DNA from: Flavobacterium chilense
GTDB taxonomy: Bacteria; Bacteroidota; Bacteroidia; Flavobacteriales; Flavobacteriaceae
NCBI RefSeq assembly: GCF_001602525.1
Contig: NZ_LSYT01000002.1
Span: forward strand, 434,001-498,000
Reading direction: 5' to 3'
DNA length: 64,000 bases
Part shown: in pieces, positions 8,627-16,344 of the stretch
Layout of the letters: each line of letters opens with the position of its first letter
Numbering within the stretch: the stretch's first letter is position 1
Notes under the pieces: generated by a model
The model's input: the letters and a program-made list of their open reading frames with translations, nothing else
What the model was told of the DNA's origin: nothing
Databases searched by the model: none
Made by a program: the position numbers and the translations under genes

Positions 8627-9625
8627 TTATTTTACTCTGTTGAAATCAAGCGTGTAAGCATCTGATTGAATGATTTTTTGTAATGTTTGGTCGGGATATT
8701 TATAAATATTGAATCCTTTGCTTTCAAAAACAAAATTCGAATCGCCTGATATGGATTTGATTCTTTTTTCTTCGGAATCATCTATTCCGATAAAAAAAAC
8801 AGACTTAAACTTTTTCCCCATAGACTGATACATATAGCCATCATTTTTATTGACATCGTCTTCAGACTCTTTTGCAAAATTTATCAATTTATCAAAATCA
8901 GCTTCTTTGGATTTATCTAACAGTAAAAGGTCTTGATACTTGCTGACAAATGCTCTCGGAAGCAAGGATGATATCAAGCGGGAAACTATTATTTTACTAA
9001 ACATCTTACTTACGAAAAAGCGTTTCTCCAAACTTGAATTGAACAGAAAAACCTTTGAAGTACTTAAATATTCGCCTCTATAGGCTTCTAATCCAACGAT
9101 GCCGGAACTGCCTTCTGAAACAATACGGATTTCTTCAAGGTAATGTCCTTCTTTTTCGAGTATGTCATGAACCATTGAGCCTGAAACATAATCGGCCAAA
9201 TTTCCAAACTCTGTTTTTTCTTGCTCAAAAATGTAATTTTTGTTATCGGGTTTTTTAAAACTGGTTTTCCCAAATCCTAACCGGTCAATAGCAATGATGT
9301 GAAATTTGTCTGTAAGTTCTTTATTTTTAAAGTAATCTAAAAAACAGGTGGCATTTTTTCCGGCATCGTGCAACAATACCAAATAGGGTTTTCTTTTTCC
9401 GTTTTGATCAGAAACTGTAGTATAGTTTTTTTTGTTGGTAAGGTATTTTATGTTGTAACCTCTTGAATAAATGGAGTCAAATTGAGGTGAAGTCATTTTT
9501 TCGCTTGCGAATATTTTGTCAATATCATTCTGATCAGGATTGGAGTAAAAAAAATGGTATTTGCTCCAAATAAACAAAAACCAAAAAACAAGTAAGCCAA
9601 GTGTAATCAACAAAAATCTTTTCAT
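8627..9625 (-). CDS. Alpha/beta-hydrolase-like membrane-anchored protein
   Basis: This 332-residue protein has an N-terminal membrane anchor (residues 3-22, RFLLITLGLLVFWFLFIWSK). An alpha/beta-hydrolase core follows: LVLLHDAG is the oxyanion-hole block, IAIDRLGFGKTSF is the usual D-x-x-G-x-G-x-S block, and IRIVSEGSSGIVG fits the nucleophile elbow with Ser in E-G-S-S-G instead of the usual G-x-S-x-G. No histidine occurs in the last 120 residues, where the catalytic His should be. Either the enzyme is divergent or it has lost activity. The substrate is unknown. It is followed by repeat A2 and preceded by the SUKH-like gene at 9688-10185. Confidence 0.65.
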   Translation of the reverse strand: MKRFLLITLGLLVFWFLFIWSKYHFFYSNPDQNDIDKIFASEKMTSPQFDSIYSRGYNIKYLTNKKNYTTVSDQNGKRKPYLVLLHDAGKNATCFLDYFKNKELTDKFHIIAIDRLGFGKTSFKKPDNKNYIFEQEKTEFGNLADYVSGSMVHDILEKEGHYLEEIRIVSEGSSGIVGLEAYRGEYLSTSKVFLFNSSLEKRFFVSKMFSKIIVSRLISSLLPRAFVSKYQDLLLLDKSKEADFDKLINFAKESEDDVNKNDGYMYQSMGKKFKSVFFIGIDDSEEKRIKSISGDSNFVFESKGFNIYKYPDQTLQKIIQSDAYTLDFNRVK

Positions 9626-9687
9626 ATCGTTTTTAAATAAATTATTAATCTAAAATTTTTTCTACAGATCTTAGAGTGAAGGGATTC

Positions 9688-10185
9688 TCACAGCAATCTC
9701 TTAATTTTTGAATGTTTGTTTTTTAGAAACAAAAACCATTCGTCATTTTCATAATCTGGTATAATTTCACCATACTTCTCCCCAAAGACATAATTATTTA
9801 GAAAATATTCAAAGTCTCTGATAAAAGTCATTGGAGTACTTGATTCATCACCTCTTTTGAATGTATAAACATTTTGATTGTTGATATCTAATATCAATGG
9901 TTCGTATAGAATTTGGCCTATTGATATTAATGATTTTTTAGAGTTTTGCCTATCAAAAAGTATAAATTGATTTCTCTGCAAGTCATTGTGGCTCCATAGG
10001 TCAATAGATCCACAACGTGCACCATTTGTAATTTTCAGAAAATCAGAATAAACCCCAATTCTCTTTTCTAATTCCTCATCACTGTTTTCTATTCCCTTTT
10101 TTAATTGACCGAAAGTAATATTTGCAGGGTTTTTCTCCAACTCTATTCTGGCTAAACTTATTTTCTGAATAATTTTCGAATCCAT
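9688..10185 (-). CDS. SUKH/SMI1-KNR4-like immunity protein
   Basis: This 165-residue cytosolic protein has no signal peptide. The middle reads YSDFLKITNGARCGSIDLWS, then a hydrophobic strand with ILYEPLILDINNQNVYTFKRG, then FIRDFEYFLNNYVFG. The order 'Y.dFLk.tNGa', an acidic/Trp strand block and a closing 'F..FL.' helix is typical of SUKH (SMI1/KNR4) proteins, many of which neutralise nuclease toxins. Its last 11 codons (KNKHSKIKRLL) are encoded by the intergenic repeat A3, so the C-terminus has probably been remodelled. A neighbouring toxin is not visible. Confidence 0.7.
   Translation of the reverse strand: MDSKIIQKISLARIELEKNPANITFGQLKKGIENSDEELEKRIGVYSDFLKITNGARCGSIDLWSHNDLQRNQFILFDRQNSKKSLISIGQILYEPLILDINNQNVYTFKRGDESSTPMTFIRDFEYFLNNYVFGEKYGEIIPDYENDEWFLFLKNKHSKIKRLL
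9689..9725 (+). repeat. Intergenic repeat family A, copy A3, overlapping a coding end
   Basis: Only the central block (CAGCAATCTCTTAATTTTTG and the following tract) is kept. Unlike the other copies it encodes the C-terminus of the gene at 9688-10185. Confidence 0.7.
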
Positions 10186-10242
10186 TTTTTATGACAATTT
10201 TTTAGTATTTTTTTCAATCTTTTAAATTGTTAACTCACTATG

Positions 10243-10260
10243 TGAAGTCTTATGACTTCA
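10243..10260. other. Hairpin in the intergenic region
   Basis: TGAAGTC-TTAT-GACTTCA is a perfect 7-bp inverted repeat with a 4-base loop. It lies 5' of the SUKH-like gene and 3' of the gene at 10389-11033. There is no long T-run beside it, so it is not an obvious terminator. Confidence 0.5.
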
Positions 10261-10326
10261 TAGCAATAACGATAGTCAATAACAGGTTTGTGATGTTGGA
10301 GCAGGTATGAAGTAGAGAGACTTTAC

Positions 10327-10382
10327 ACACTATTATCTTAATTTTTGAATATTTATTTTTAAGGATAACTTCGTAGAGCGAA
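10327..10382 (+). repeat. Intergenic repeat family A, copy A4
   Basis: A shorter, divergent copy keeping the ATCTTAATTTTTGAATATTT tract and AACTTCGTAGAGCG. It ends 6 bases from the stop of the gene at 10389-11033. Confidence 0.7.
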
Positions 10383-10388
10383 GTACAT

Positions 10389-11033
10389 TTAACGCGACCA
10401 AAAGCTATTATAGGGAAGCCTTAGTTCGGAGTCAATTACTTTATCTTTTTGAAAGAATACAGTTAATGTCCAATGATTTAAAACCCAATATTCTATTCTA
10501 CTATAACCTGTGCCTATATCTCCATATTCTTTTGAGCCTTTTCCCAACATATCTTTCACTTGTGCTCTTGTCAGGCCAATCAATTTTTTATCTCTAACTA
10601 AAGTCTTGGCCATTTTTTCAGGCTTATACATTGACTGCATCCAAATTACTTTACTAAAAGTAGTATGATTGAAGTTGTTTTCTAGTAAATAAACTGATGT
10701 ATAAAGTACAAATAGTATAGGAAAAACAAGTATTCCCAATGCCGTATATTTTTTGTTGGTTCGCAGGTAAAGTGTTGCAATAAAAACGGCAATAGCAAAA
10801 ATCAGAATTGATATATACAGTTGCAGGATATGCTCATTTTCTATCTGACTTAAAGTTTCTCCTCCTTCAATACTAAAGGTAGAGATGAGGTAAAAAAATC
10901 CAATGATTAACAATATTATAATAGTGATGGCCAGGCTGATTAGAAACGATACAATAGGATGATATTTACCCTGCTGACGGGAGCGTCCTTCTTGTGAATT
11001 TAGCGAATCGTTGATAAAGTGTAATGGTTTCAT
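10389..11033 (-). CDS. Membrane protein with C-terminal SmpA/BamE-like domain
   Basis: This 214-residue protein has a short cytosolic N-terminus, a transmembrane segment at about residues 28-52, a second at about 69-87 and a third at about 96-113. A soluble C-terminal domain follows: KLIGLTRAQVKDMLGKGSKE, then YWVLNHWTLTVFFQKDKVID. That block (L.G.tr.eV...LG, then a pair of strands) resembles the SmpA/OmlA (BamE) fold. The N-terminal residues MKPLHFINDSLNS and GRSRQQ match a gene fragment at 18531-18593, and the underlying DNA is a degenerate copy of GC-rich palindrome C. Repeat B1, with a -7 element directly 5' of the ATG, suggests leaderless or nearly leaderless transcription. Confidence 0.65.
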   Translation of the reverse strand: MKPLHFINDSLNSQEGRSRQQGKYHPIVSFLISLAITIIILLIIGFFYLISTFSIEGGETLSQIENEHILQLYISILIFAIAVFIATLYLRTNKKYTALGILVFPILFVLYTSVYLLENNFNHTTFSKVIWMQSMYKPEKMAKTLVRDKKLIGLTRAQVKDMLGKGSKEYGDIGTGYSRIEYWVLNHWTLTVFFQKDKVIDSELRLPYNSFWSR

Positions 11034-11150
11034 AATCAGACAAAAATATCAAAAACAAAAAACAGCAATGGCTTCTAAAAGCCATTTCTGTATTAAAATA
11101 TGTTTTAATCGAAAGAATGGTTTAACAGTTTTGTAGATCTATTTTTAGAA
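11034..11150 (+). repeat. Repeat family B, copy B1 (hairpin form)
   Basis: It contains the family core: AATCAGACAAAAATATC next to the start codon, then AATGGCTT-CTAA-AAGCCATT (perfect 8-bp stem, 11067-11086), GTATTAAAATA and AATCGAAAGAATGG. It separates the 5' end of the gene at 10389-11033 from the stop of the gene at 11156-11812. Confidence 0.85.
11041..11068 (-). promoter_or_regulatory. Promoter in repeat B1 (TTG-N17-TATTTTTG)
   Basis: On the minus strand, TTG at 11068-11066 and TATTTTTG at 11048-11041 are separated by 17 bases. This matches the flavobacterial form TTG...TAnnTTTG. The start codon at 11033 follows within 8 bases, so the transcript would have almost no leader. The other B copies keep the -7 element (TATTTTTG or TATTTTTA). 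Confidence 0.6.
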
Positions 11151-11155
11151 TTATG

Positions 11156-11812
11156 CTAATCAAAGACTACTTCTATTTTTGAGATTTTCCATTTACCGTT
11201 TTCTTTAATCATAGAAACATGCGGTCTGGAATAAAACCCGCCTCCCAGTGAATCTGACAACTTAAGCACAGCCAGTGCAGTATTAGCTTTGACTGAACAT
11301 TTTTCTATTTGTGCTTTATTTAAAGTTTCGCCCTGACCGTTTGTCCAGATCATGTAATGGGTAAAATCACATTCGTTTCCTTCAACATATTCAGCAGGAT
11401 TTACGGCTCCGGATTCTTCAACTGCTTTCCAGCTTACGTTTCTTAGTTTGTCTTGGCAGTCTTTGAAAGTGGCAATTTCATTTTCATAAAACTTTGGAGA
11501 GAAATAACCGCTGGTTTTTAGGAATTTTTTGTGCTCAGTTGCATCTAAAACGTAGATACTGTCCTTAGATAATACAACATCTGGCGATTCTATAAATTTT
11601 TTTAGATAGATATTTTTTAGATACCATTTGTAGAATGCAAGAGCAACTGTTTGAGGCTCATTTTTATCTTCGGTTTTTTTATTGTTCTCTGATTTTTTTT
11701 CAGTTGCAATGGCATTGTTTTGCGCAGTTTTAGAATCCTCTTTTTTACAGGAAATAATACTAAAACAAACGAGAAAATAATAAAGCAGAAGTAATCGTTT
11801 CATATTCGCCAT
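11156..11812 (-). CDS. DUF3828-like lipoprotein
   Basis: This 218-residue protein starts with a lipoprotein signal (MKRLLLLYYFLVCFSIISC from the second Met) with Cys in the lipobox, followed by a charged Lys/Glu/Asn linker to about residue 52. The domain opens with ALAFYKWYLKNIY and ends with YSRPHVSMIKENGKWKISKI. The 'FYkWYl' opening and '..v.l.kenGkWkI..i' ending are typical of DUF3828, an NTF2-like family of exported proteins of unknown function. It is anchored in the envelope. It starts 3 bases after the stop of the gene at 11816-12343, so the two form a pair. Confidence 0.65.
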   Translation of the reverse strand: MANMKRLLLLYYFLVCFSIISCKKEDSKTAQNNAIATEKKSENNKKTEDKNEPQTVALAFYKWYLKNIYLKKFIESPDVVLSKDSIYVLDATEHKKFLKTSGYFSPKFYENEIATFKDCQDKLRNVSWKAVEESGAVNPAEYVEGNECDFTHYMIWTNGQGETLNKAQIEKCSVKANTALAVLKLSDSLGGGFYSRPHVSMIKENGKWKISKIEVVFD

Positions 11813-11815
11813 TTA

Positions 11816-12343
11816 TTAAGAGGTGAGTATTTTCAATTCTTTTGCTATTTCATTTCGCCATTGCTCCATATCTTCAGGTTTTTCGTTGTATTCGTCTATC
11901 GAAAGATTTCTTAATCCAAACAAGGCTTCAGATTTATTGAATCCTATTTTATTCGCTACAGACTGGAATTTTTCAATACCAATTTCATCATCAATATGGT
12001 CATCAAAATATTCAATCATTATATCCATAAGCAACAATTCCCAATTGTCTCCATAATCGGTATAAATTTGATCGCATTCTAATTCAAATTTTATAATTTT
12101 TTGGGATTCATTATCATCAATAAGAACCCAAAAACTTTCTCCAGAACCGTAAATGGGAAGAATGCTTTTGCCATTTAGAATTGTATAGCTTAATATAGTT
12201 GGTAAATAAAAATAAGCTCCTTCGACATCTTCTACACGGTAGGCTATTTCTGGAATCTTTCCAATGTTTTCTATAAATTCTTTTGGAAACCCAAAGTTCA
12301 AAAGCTCATTTAAACGGTTTTCTTTAGAAATAATTTGAGTCAT
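11816..12343 (-). CDS. SUKH-like small cytosolic protein
   Basis: This 175-residue acidic protein has no signal peptide. It opens with NRLNELLNFGFPKEFIENIG, then AYFYLPTILSYTILNGKSIL, then GESFWVLIDDNESQKIIKFE, and ends with a helical WRNEIAKELKILTS. The 'lP....iLNGksi.Pi..sg.ScWVli.....kIi.fe' layout resembles SUKH-type or related immunity proteins, but the sequence is divergent and the assignment is tentative. It is cotranscribed with the lipoprotein gene downstream (gap of 3 bases). Region 12358-12450 upstream has no recognisable B promoter module. Confidence 0.6.
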   Translation of the reverse strand: MTQIISKENRLNELLNFGFPKEFIENIGKIPEIAYRVEDVEGAYFYLPTILSYTILNGKSILPIYGSGESFWVLIDDNESQKIIKFELECDQIYTDYGDNWELLLMDIMIEYFDDHIDDEIGIEKFQSVANKIGFNKSEALFGLRNLSIDEYNEKPEDMEQWRNEIAKELKILTS

Positions 12344-12449
12344 AGAATAAGAGTTTATTGTTTTTAATGTATTCTAATTGTTGTCAAAGCACAAAAAGAT
12401 TACCCTTTCAGGATTTTGCTTTTTTGTATCAAATTGCCTCTCTAGGAGA

Positions 12450-12540
12450 AGTCTTCCCGAACAAGCAACTGTTATTTTTTAGCATGCACAGCAATCTCTT
12501 AAATTTTGAACGTTTGTTTTTTAAAGAACACTTTGTAGAA
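12450..12540 (+). repeat. Intergenic repeat family A, copy A5
   Basis: A full copy: GTCTTCCCGAACAAGCAA, AGCATGCACAGCAATCTC, AAGAACACTTTGTAGA. It lies 21 bases past the stop of the gene at 12562-13368. On the minus strand one frame stays open through the whole copy. Confidence 0.85.
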
Positions 12541-12561
12541 TAATATTTTCTACTCCACAAA

Positions 12562-13368
12562 CTACCAATCCCTGTTGTTCTCTATTATTTCGTCGGCATC
12601 GGCATCGCTAAGTCCGTATTTTATGGCTAAATCTATGAGTTTATCAAACAGATTTTCGGCCTCAATTGTGGTTATAAAATGTAGTTTATCCTCTAATTTA
12701 TTAAGTGCCACTACACATTTTTTTAAAGCATTTTTGCAATCTTTTGTTTGGCTTTCTGTTTCAAAAGTGGTAAGCAGTTTTTCGGTTTTTAGTATGGCAT
12801 CAGCCTCAACAAATTCAAGCCATTCAGTAAAATATTGGGGAACAATATCTTTTTTCTTTTCATTTTTCTTTTCCTCATCCTGAATAAGCCGGCTAAATAC
12901 CCAGTTAATATCATCAGGCGAATGCGATATCTGAACGCCTTTATTATCACAATCCCAATGTGCTGGCATAGTAAAATCTCTGATAATTTCGGGTTCAAAT
13001 TTTTCAGAAACTGTGGTGTTTCCAAAATAAACAAGTTTATATTTTTTATATTTTTCACAATTTGTACGGCCATCTTTTACTTTAATTTCTGGAGTGTTGT
13101 TCCAATGGCTTACATATAAAATTGTTTTTTTGGGTTTATATTTTATGTTGTAAATCTGAATTAAATCTAATTCCTCAATTGTTTCCGGAAGTTTTGAAAA
13201 CGATTTTTCGAATACCACCATAAAATAGCCGTAATCATAATTTCCTTCATCATAAGGTGCAGGCAAACCAGTGCTAATATGAATAATCTGGAAAAAGAAA
13301 TTTTTTTTGTTAACCTCTGTATAAAAAAGGTCGCCAACTTTTGGATTTTTTATACTATTCATTATCAC
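12562..13368 (-). CDS. Imm26-like immunity protein with helical C-terminus
   Basis: This 268-residue cytosolic protein may start at the first or third residue (MIMNSIKNPKVGDLFYTEV). The first half reads VGDLFYTEVNKKNFFFQIIH, then YGYFMVVFEKSF, then an ILYVSHWNNTPEIK strand. 'VGDiF.ip..g..yfgqVi....y..vvf' is the pattern of Imm26, an immunity family in polymorphic toxin systems. The second half (from about residue 170) is helical and charged, ending with DKLIDLAIKYGLSDADADEI, and may be a separate DUF. The gene stands alone between A5 and A6. Family assignment is moderate; function is inferred from it. Confidence 0.6.
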   Translation of the reverse strand: MIMNSIKNPKVGDLFYTEVNKKNFFFQIIHISTGLPAPYDEGNYDYGYFMVVFEKSFSKLPETIEELDLIQIYNIKYKPKKTILYVSHWNNTPEIKVKDGRTNCEKYKKYKLVYFGNTTVSEKFEPEIIRDFTMPAHWDCDNKGVQISHSPDDINWVFSRLIQDEEKKNEKKKDIVPQYFTEWLEFVEADAILKTEKLLTTFETESQTKDCKNALKKCVVALNKLEDKLHFITTIEAENLFDKLIDLAIKYGLSDADADEIIENNRDW

Positions 13369-13442
13369 TGTTTTTAGATTTATTTTATAAGGTTTATTGT
13401 GCTTGTACTATTGTAAACGTAAAAAAAAGTTCAAAAATTTCA

Positions 13443-13543
13443 CTCCCCAAAATCTTCCCGAACAAGCAATTATTATTTTTTAGCATGCACAGCAATCTCT
13501 TAATTTTTGAATGTTTATTTTTTATGGACACTTTGTAGAGTGG
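13443..13543 (+). repeat. Intergenic repeat family A, copy A6
   Basis: A full copy: ATCTTCCCGAACAAGCAA, AGCATGCACAGCAATCTC, GGACACTTTGTAGAGTGG. It lies 51 bases past the stop of the WG-repeat gene at 13595-14968. Confidence 0.85.
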
Positions 13544-13594
13544 AGGTGACTATCCTTTTGACTTTACGATTTTTAAACTTTCGACTTACTTAAC

Positions 13595-14968
13595 TTAATT
13601 TTCCCAATATTCTACTCCGGCTTTGTTTATATAACCAAGAAATATATAATCAGGAGATGATTTGTCTTTGGCTAAAACACCAGCAAATTCATTTTCAAAG
13701 TCGTGTACTATATCATATTTACAAGAAACAACCAATTTACCTGTGCTATCAACACAACCCAGCTTGCCTTTTAAGTCTACTTTGGCCAACCCGTTTTTAA
13801 AGGATTCTGCCCAATCATAGATACAGGGAACAATAAGCTTACCGGTTTTATCCATAAAACCATATTTATTTTTATTGTCAATCATTAATATAAGGCCTTC
13901 TTTAAAAGTATCAACAGGATTGCATTCACTTGAAAAAATTTCTTTTCCTGTTGTGTCAATAAAACTTCTTTTACCGTTCTGAAATATATATGCTAATCCC
14001 TCGCTAAAGTTTTCAACATAATCATATTTACATGGAATAATTTCTTTTCCTGTTTTGTCTATGAATCCAAATTTATTATCAAGTATAACTCTTGCCAAAC
14101 CACTATTAAAAAACATTTCCCTTTCGCTAAATGGACTATTTTGTGAAGAATATTTACAGGTCACAATTTCCTTTCCTGTACTATCTATTAATCCCCATTT
14201 ATTATTAAGTTTTACCCATGCCACTCCGCCATCAAATGATTCTGCACTCTCATACATACAAGGTGTTATTTCCCGTCCAGTTGAGTCAACAAAGCCATAT
14301 TTTTTATCGAGGCATACCTTTGCAATACCTTCATTGCAATTCTCTGCGTTGTCATATTTATTGGCTATAACCAGTTTACCTTGTTTATTAATAAAACCAT
14401 ATTTTTTATCAATATTAACTATTGCTAAGCCCCCGGAAAAAGAATTTTCAAAATCATACTTACAAGGAATTACTTCTTTTCCTGTTATGTCAATAAAGCC
14501 CTCATTTGGATTGCAATATACTTCAGCCAGTCCCTCGCTAAAATCCTCAATCTTTCCATATTTACTCATTATAAGTTGTTTGCCAGTTTTATCTATAAAA
14601 TACCATCCATTGATTTCAACTCTTGCTAAGCTATTATTAAAACTACGGGCGTTGTTGTATTTGCACGGAATAACCTGCTTGCCCGTTTTGTCAATAAAAC
14701 CATACAGGTTGTGAAGTTTTACAATGGCAAAACCTTCTTTAAACGGAATAACTTCGTCGTAGTTGCAGGGAATAATAATATGTTTCTTTTCATCGCTAAA
14801 GCCCCACTTTTTCCCTTTTCTATAAGGAATCAACAAGGTGTCTTTGTTGTTTGGGGACGTAAAAGTGGAAACAATTTTGTTATGGGGCATGGCTTGTGCA
14901 TATTGAGAAAATACTGCTTCAATAAAGAGTAGTAAAAAAGCAAATAGGGTTATAAATGTTTTTTTCAT
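13595..14968 (-). CDS. Secreted WG-repeat protein
   Basis: This 457-residue protein has a signal peptide (MKKTFITLFAFLLLFIEAVF) and is then almost entirely repeats of about 35-40 residues with the core 'kyGFIDktGKeVIPCKYD.aesFseGLA.V.' I count about ten units from residue 50 to the end, for example NLYGFIDKTGKQVIPCKY, KKYGFVDSTGREITPCMYE and NKFGFIDKTGKEIIPCKYD. This is the WG beta-repeat family of exported or surface proteins, whose role is usually unknown. The regular Cys in each repeat is notable. Such arrays are prone to recombination. The flanks are repeats A6 (3') and A7 (5'). Confidence 0.85.
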   Translation of the reverse strand: MKKTFITLFAFLLLFIEAVFSQYAQAMPHNKIVSTFTSPNNKDTLLIPYRKGKKWGFSDEKKHIIIPCNYDEVIPFKEGFAIVKLHNLYGFIDKTGKQVIPCKYNNARSFNNSLARVEINGWYFIDKTGKQLIMSKYGKIEDFSEGLAEVYCNPNEGFIDITGKEVIPCKYDFENSFSGGLAIVNIDKKYGFINKQGKLVIANKYDNAENCNEGIAKVCLDKKYGFVDSTGREITPCMYESAESFDGGVAWVKLNNKWGLIDSTGKEIVTCKYSSQNSPFSEREMFFNSGLARVILDNKFGFIDKTGKEIIPCKYDYVENFSEGLAYIFQNGKRSFIDTTGKEIFSSECNPVDTFKEGLILMIDNKNKYGFMDKTGKLIVPCIYDWAESFKNGLAKVDLKGKLGCVDSTGKLVVSCKYDIVHDFENEFAGVLAKDKSSPDYIFLGYINKAGVEYWEN

Positions 14969-15033
14969 AATTTTTTTTTAGTGAAAGACTGGTATTTATA
15001 ATTACTATCGTGTTGTTTTTTTTACTGAAAAAT

Positions 15034-15142
15034 ACCCTGCTCCGCTAAGTCTTCCTGAACAAGCAACTATTATTTTTAGCATGCACAGCAATCGCTTAAT
15101 TTTTGAACGTTTATTTTTTTAAAAACATTTTGTAGAGTGAGG
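15034..15142 (+). repeat. Intergenic repeat family A, copy A7
   Basis: A full copy with a one-base shortened A/T tract: GTCTTCCTGAACAAGCAA, AGCATGCACAGCAATCGC, AAACATTTTGTAGAGTGAGG. It lies 46 bases past the stop of the gene at 15189-16076. Confidence 0.85.
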
Positions 15143-15188
15143 ATGTTTTACCTTCTCTGTATTTGAAATAGTTAATAGTCGCAAACTT

Positions 15189-16076
15189 TTAATTTCCTGA
15201 AGGAAAAGGTGCAACGATAGTATTAGGGTCAATACTTTCAGTAGAGGTGGTTGAAGTCACTTTTCCATCATCGTCAAATGTCTGTTCTGTTTTTTCATTC
15301 CCCTTTGATACCGCTTCTTTACACAATTTGCCTTTCCATGTATATGATTTCACTATTTCGCGTACCTCATTAAATCCGGCATTTGTAAAGGTTTGCTTTT
15401 CTTCATATAGTCTTCCTTTTTCATCGTATTTTTGAACAATGTCTGCCTGTTGCGCTTCATCACGATACTGATGTTGATATACTTTACCATTATCTAAATA
15501 AAACCAGCTTTCTTCTTTATCGATATTTCTTTTTTGATAAACATTTCCTTTTTTATTGAAGTTGAGTTCTATTTTTTCTCCGGTATTACTATAATAAATT
15601 GTATCCTGAATTGGCGTATTGGGAGGCGGTTTAATGCCGTATTTTGTTTCAGATTTTTTAATACCGGATTCATATGTGCGGCGCCATACTAATACATTGT
15701 GTATAAAACTTTCGCCAACTAAAATACTATCATTTGTATAGGCTTTTGTTAAGCCGTCTATAGTATTATCTTTAAAGAAAACGTTTCCATAAAACCCTTT
15801 TCCTTCGAAAATGGCAGGCCCGTTTATTTTTCCATTTTTAGAGATGTGAAATTTGATAACTAAATCTTCAGGTTTTTTTACTGCTATTTTATAATCTCCT
15901 TCACGTAAAAATGTGCTGTTTTTCTTCAGTATAGTAAAGCCGTACTCGTTGTTTGTATAAATAGAATTATCTGTTGTAATCTCTTTATATGTCTGAGCAT
16001 TGGCGGTAATAGTGATTAATGTGATCAATAGACAGAAAAAAGTTTCTGCCACTTTTTGTTTCTTTATAATTTTCAT
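15189..16076 (-). CDS. Secreted MORN/YwqK-like protein
   Basis: Starting at the internal Met at 16076 gives a signal peptide (MKIIKKQKVAETFFCLLITL, then ITITANAQ); an ATG four codons upstream (16088) is also possible. The mature protein (about 268 residues) has repeated 'dG.v.......y.dgk' units: KISKNGKINGPAIFEGKGFY, then KYGIKPPPNT, then LDNGKVYQHQYRDEAQ, then KYDEKGRLYEEKQTF. These are typical of MORN/YwqK-type repeats, which form an elongated beta sheet. Such proteins occur beside toxin systems, but no specific function is known for this one. Repeat B2 with its -7 element lies upstream, so it is probably transcribed from that module. Confidence 0.65.
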   Translation of the reverse strand: MKIIKKQKVAETFFCLLITLITITANAQTYKEITTDNSIYTNNEYGFTILKKNSTFLREGDYKIAVKKPEDLVIKFHISKNGKINGPAIFEGKGFYGNVFFKDNTIDGLTKAYTNDSILVGESFIHNVLVWRRTYESGIKKSETKYGIKPPPNTPIQDTIYYSNTGEKIELNFNKKGNVYQKRNIDKEESWFYLDNGKVYQHQYRDEAQQADIVQKYDEKGRLYEEKQTFTNAGFNEVREIVKSYTWKGKLCKEAVSKGNEKTEQTFDDDGKVTSTTSTESIDPNTIVAPFPSGN

Positions 16077-16109
16077 TTGCCGTTTCATAGAGACATAATG
16101 TGTTTAATA

Positions 16110-16260
16110 GCCTCGTTATCAGGTAAAAATATCAAAATCCAAAAACAAAAACAGCTACTAAAAGCCATTACTGTATCAAAATAAGTTTTAACCGAAAGAT
16201 TATTTTAGCCGTTTTGTGAATCTATTTTAGGATTTGATGAAATGTAAACTTTTTTCAGGA
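16110..16260 (+). repeat. Repeat family B, copy B2 (deleted form)
   Basis: It contains TTATCAGGTAAAAATATC (minus-strand -7 TATTTTTA at 16131-16124), then CAGCTACTAAAAGCCATT, TATCAAAATAAGTTTTAACC and the distal block ending TTTTTTCAGGACGAGACA. The hairpin arm present in B1 and B3 is missing here. Confidence 0.85.
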
Positions 16261-16272
16261 CGAGACATCCTT

Positions 16273-16301
16273 GCGTTTACGAGCGGGACGCTCGCGCGAA
16301 C
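16273..16301 (+). repeat. GC-rich palindrome, family C copy
   Basis: CGAGC-GGGAC-GCTCG is a perfect 5-bp stem inside GCGTTTACGAGCGGGACGCT. Related copies lie at 18535-18562 (inverted) and 18749-18778, and a degenerate one lies inside the gene at 10389-11033 (about 10971-11000). Confidence 0.7.
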
Positions 16302-16344
16302 TGAGGGGAAAGAGACAAGTTTCATAAATCGCCTCACTAAAAGA

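Noticed and set aside
14055..14714. Long open frame (219 codons) on the plus strand, antisense to the WG-repeat gene
   Set aside because: Its periodic sequence mirrors the repeats of the real gene; the minus-strand gene has a signal peptide and family repeats, so this is a shadow.
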